Shown here piece after piece: positions 44,773 through 47,553 of a DNA stretch of 47,553 nt; position 1 is the first letter of the stretch; each line of letters begins with the position of its first letter. A program made the position numbers and the translations under genes. Origin of the DNA: Burkholderiaceae bacterium (GTDB taxonomy: Bacteria; Pseudomonadota; Gammaproteobacteria; Burkholderiales; Burkholderiaceae_E); assembly GCA_019635275.1 (NCBI GenBank), contig JAHBZV010000021.1:1-47553 (forward strand), written 5' to 3'. A model generated the notes under the pieces. It saw only the letters and a list, made by a program, of their open reading frames with translations. It had not been told where the DNA came from and searched no databases.

Positions 44773-45705
44773 ATGTCCATGCACTTCGACCTGGTCGACC
44801 TGCGCCTGATGGTGCGGATCGCCGAAGCCAACAGCCTGACCGGCGGGGCGGCCGCGTCGCACATGTCGTTGCCGGCCGCGAGCGCGCGCGTCAAGCACCT
44901 CGAGGAGCGCATCGGCGCCAAGCTGCTGTACCGCACCAGCCAGGGCGTCACGCTGACGCCGCCGGGCCAGGCCTTCGTCCAGCACGCGCGCCTGGTGCTG
45001 GCCCAGATCGAGCACCTGCGCAGCGACCTGCAGGACTACGCGAAGGGCGTGAAGGGTCACCTGCGGGTGCTCGCCAACACGACCGCGCTGGGAGAGTTCC
45101 TGCCGCCGGTGCTGCGCGCCTACCTGCTGCGCCATCCCGACGTGAATGTCGACCTGCGCGAGCGCCTGAGCGACGACATCGTCCGCGCGGTGTCGGACGG
45201 CCAGACCGACCTCGGCATCGTCGCGGGCACCGTGCGCACCGAGAGCCTCGAGGTGATTCCATACCGGCACGACCGGCTGGCGCTGGTGGTGCCGGCCGGC
45301 CACGCGTTCGCGGCGCGCACCGAGGTCGAATTTGCCGACACACTCGATCTCGATCACGTCGGCCTGCACGAGGCGAGTGCGATCCACGGCTTCGTGCGGC
45401 GCATCTGCGAGGGGTTGGGTCGCCCGCTCAGGCTGCGCATCCAGGTGGGCGGCTTCGAGACCGCGTGCCGGATGATCGAAGCGGGCGTCGGCGTCGGCGT
45501 GCTGCCCGACTCGGCCGCGCGGCGCCATGCACGGACCATGGCGATCAGGATCGTCGCCCTGCGTGATGCATGGGCGCTGCGCGAATTGCGGATCTGCGCG
45601 CGCAGCCTCGACGCGCTGCCGGGTTATGCGCGCGACCTGGTCGACCTGCTGGTGGCCGATGCGCGCGACGCCGCGAGGCGCGCCGGTGCTGCGGTGCAAC
45701 GCTGA
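44773..45705 (+). CDS. LysR-family transcriptional regulator
   Basis: This 310-residue protein has a winged helix-turn-helix N terminus (about 5-65): FDLVDLRLMVRIAEANSLTGGAA, followed by LPAASARVKHLEERIGAKLLYRTSQGVTLTPPGQAF. A type 2 periplasmic-binding-like effector domain (about 95-300) includes TDLGIVAGTVR and GVGVGVLPDSAARRH. Divergence from the hydratase operon, with a TT-N11-AA box between them, fits a regulator of that operon, like PA0877 in P. aeruginosa. The inducer, probably itaconate or its CoA ester, is inferred. An ATG at 44779 would shorten it by two residues. Confidence 0.9.
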   Translation: MSMHFDLVDLRLMVRIAEANSLTGGAAASHMSLPAASARVKHLEERIGAKLLYRTSQGVTLTPPGQAFVQHARLVLAQIEHLRSDLQDYAKGVKGHLRVLANTTALGEFLPPVLRAYLLRHPDVNVDLRERLSDDIVRAVSDGQTDLGIVAGTVRTESLEVIPYRHDRLALVVPAGHAFAARTEVEFADTLDLDHVGLHEASAIHGFVRRICEGLGRPLRLRIQVGGFETACRMIEAGVGVGVLPDSAARRHARTMAIRIVALRDAWALRELRICARSLDALPGYARDLVDLLVADARDAARRAGAAVQR

Positions 45706-45719
45706 CGGCGGGTGCGATC

Positions 45720-45745
45720 GGCGCCCGGCCTCGAACACGGGCGCC
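45720..45745 (+). terminator. Hairpin after the LysR gene (candidate terminator)
   Basis: GGCGCCCG (45720-45727) and CGGGCGCC (45738-45745) pair exactly with a 10-base loop, 14 bases after the regulator stop. No T-run follows. It separates the regulator from the promoter of the TRAP genes. Confidence 0.4.
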
Positions 45746-45772
45746 GCGCCGGCCCTGGGGCGTGCACCCCGT

Positions 45773-46893
<1,121 letters not shown>

Positions 46894-46936
46894 GCGCCGG
46901 TCGGCTCGCCGACGCGCGGGCGCCGGGACGCGCAGC

Positions 46937-47485
46937 GTGAAGACCCGCTGGGTCGAACGGATGGAGGAGGGCCTCGTGGCCCTCCTCATTGCATCCATGA
47001 CCGTCGTCACCTTCATCCAGGTGGTGGCACGCTACGTCTTCAATTACAGCTTCGTCTGGGCACTGGAACTCACCACGTTCCTGTTCGGCGGGCTGATCTT
47101 CATCGGCATCTCGTACGGCGTCCGCGTCGGCGCGCACATCGGCGTCGACGTGCTGGTCAAGACTTTCAAGCCCGGCACCGCACGCGTCGTCGGCACGATC
47201 GCGACGCTGCTATGCATGGTCTACGCGACGATCGTCTTCGTCGGTGGATGGATCTACGTCGGCAAGATGTACGACATCGGCATCCTCGCGCAGGACATCC
47301 CGATCCCGCAGTGGGTGCCGCGGCTGGTGCTGCCGCTGGGCTACGCGCTGTTGTTCTTCCGTTTCGGCCAGGTGCTGGCGAGGACGATCCGGGGTACGCA
47401 GGGCGGCCTGCTCGTCGACGAGGCAGAGGAGGCGCTCAAGCTCCGGCCCGTCGACCAGGGCGACGCGCCGAAGGGCCGCGAATGA
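46937..47485 (+). CDS. dctQ: TRAP transporter small permease subunit DctQ
   Basis: The 182-residue product has four hydrophobic segments and the family motifs FIQVVARYVFNYSFVWALEL, GGLIFIGISYGVRVGAHIGVD, and WVPRLVLPLGYALLFFRF. It associates with DctM in the inner membrane. The start is a GTG at 46937, 43 bases after dctP; a short GTCGGC/GCCGAC hairpin lies in that gap. The stop overlaps the dctM ATG by 4 bases (ATGA). Confidence 0.92.
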   Translation: MKTRWVERMEEGLVALLIASMTVVTFIQVVARYVFNYSFVWALELTTFLFGGLIFIGISYGVRVGAHIGVDVLVKTFKPGTARVVGTIATLLCMVYATIVFVGGWIYVGKMYDIGILAQDIPIPQWVPRLVLPLGYALLFFRFGQVLARTIRGTQGGLLVDEAEEALKLRPVDQGDAPKGRE

Positions 47486-47553
47486 CCACCGCCGCGCTGT
47501 TCGCGATGCTGTTCGTGTTCATGTTCCTGGGCACGCCGATCGGCGTCGCGCTG
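47482..47553 (+). CDS. dctM: TRAP transporter large permease subunit DctM, N-terminal fragment
   Basis: Only the first 24 codons are in the window (MTTAALFAMLFVFMFLGTP and on); the rest is cut by the right edge. The short hydrophobic start with FMFLGTPIGVAL is typical of DctM proteins. ATG 47482 overlaps the dctQ stop by 4 bases. With dctP and dctQ this makes a complete TRAP transporter in the genome, presumed to import the substrate of the divergent catabolic genes. Confidence 0.9.
   Translation, partial: MTTAALFAMLFVFMFLGTPIGVAL

Noticed and set aside
43711-45738. Long upstream extension of the acyl-CoA dehydrogenase frame.
   Set aside because: It is antisense to the LysR gene and out of frame with the hydratase, while a normal family N terminus starts at 43710.

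Overview
The window is about 47.5 kb of very GC-rich DNA with strongly G/C-biased third codon positions. The gene order murF-mraY-murD-ftsW-murG-murC-ddl-ftsQ-ftsA-ftsZ, then peroxiredoxin, lpxC, dciA, an M23 peptidase, secA, argJ, a DUF815 ATPase, a Nudix/ThiE-like fusion, yacG, zapD, coaE and pilD/pilC/pilB, is the one expected of a betaproteobacterium, most likely in Burkholderiales. This assignment rests on synteny and protein motifs only. I saw no rRNA, tRNA, prophage, intact insertion sequence or CRISPR array.

Region 1 (1-12.8 kb, + strand) is the distal part of the division and cell wall (dcw) cluster. Most genes overlap or abut, so expression is probably translationally coupled. The exception is the ftsW/murG junction, which carries a ~101-bp insertion-like segment with an 18-bp direct duplication and two strong hairpins. 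A 34-codon frame inside it starts on the ftsW stop and stops on the murG start. A peroxiredoxin and lpxC follow ftsZ.

Region 2 (12.8-29.7 kb) is housekeeping: a 57-residue membrane protein, DciA-like DUF721 protein, M23 peptidase, SecA, ArgJ, DUF815 ATPase, Nudix fusion, then on the - strand YacG, ZapD, CoaE and the type IV pilus proteins PilD, PilC and PilB. A PanE-like reductase lies between pilD and pilC on the opposite strand. A CNNM/CorC protein and a small zinc-ribbon membrane protein close the region.

Region 3 (29.7-36.9 kb) holds a complete branched-chain amino acid type ABC transporter (livG-F-K-H-M), a 242-bp structured element bounded by 40-bp inverted repeats, a P5C-dehydrogenase-like aldehyde dehydrogenase and a VOC protein.

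Region 4 (36.9-47.5 kb) is catabolic. A LysR regulator (+) diverges from a - strand run of hotdog hydratase, acyl-CoA dehydrogenase, CaiB CoA-transferase, MmgE/PrpD protein and CitE-type lyase. A TRAP transporter (dctP-dctQ-dctM, the last cut by the window end) follows the regulator. This set and order closely match, from memory, the itaconate catabolic region of Pseudomonas aeruginosa (PA0877-PA0886): CoA activation, hydration to citramalyl-CoA, then cleavage to acetyl-CoA and pyruvate. Here a folE2/diheme-cytochrome pair lies between the lyase and the VOC gene. The regulator/hydratase intergenic region holds four 14-bp tandem repeats and a TT-N11-AA box.
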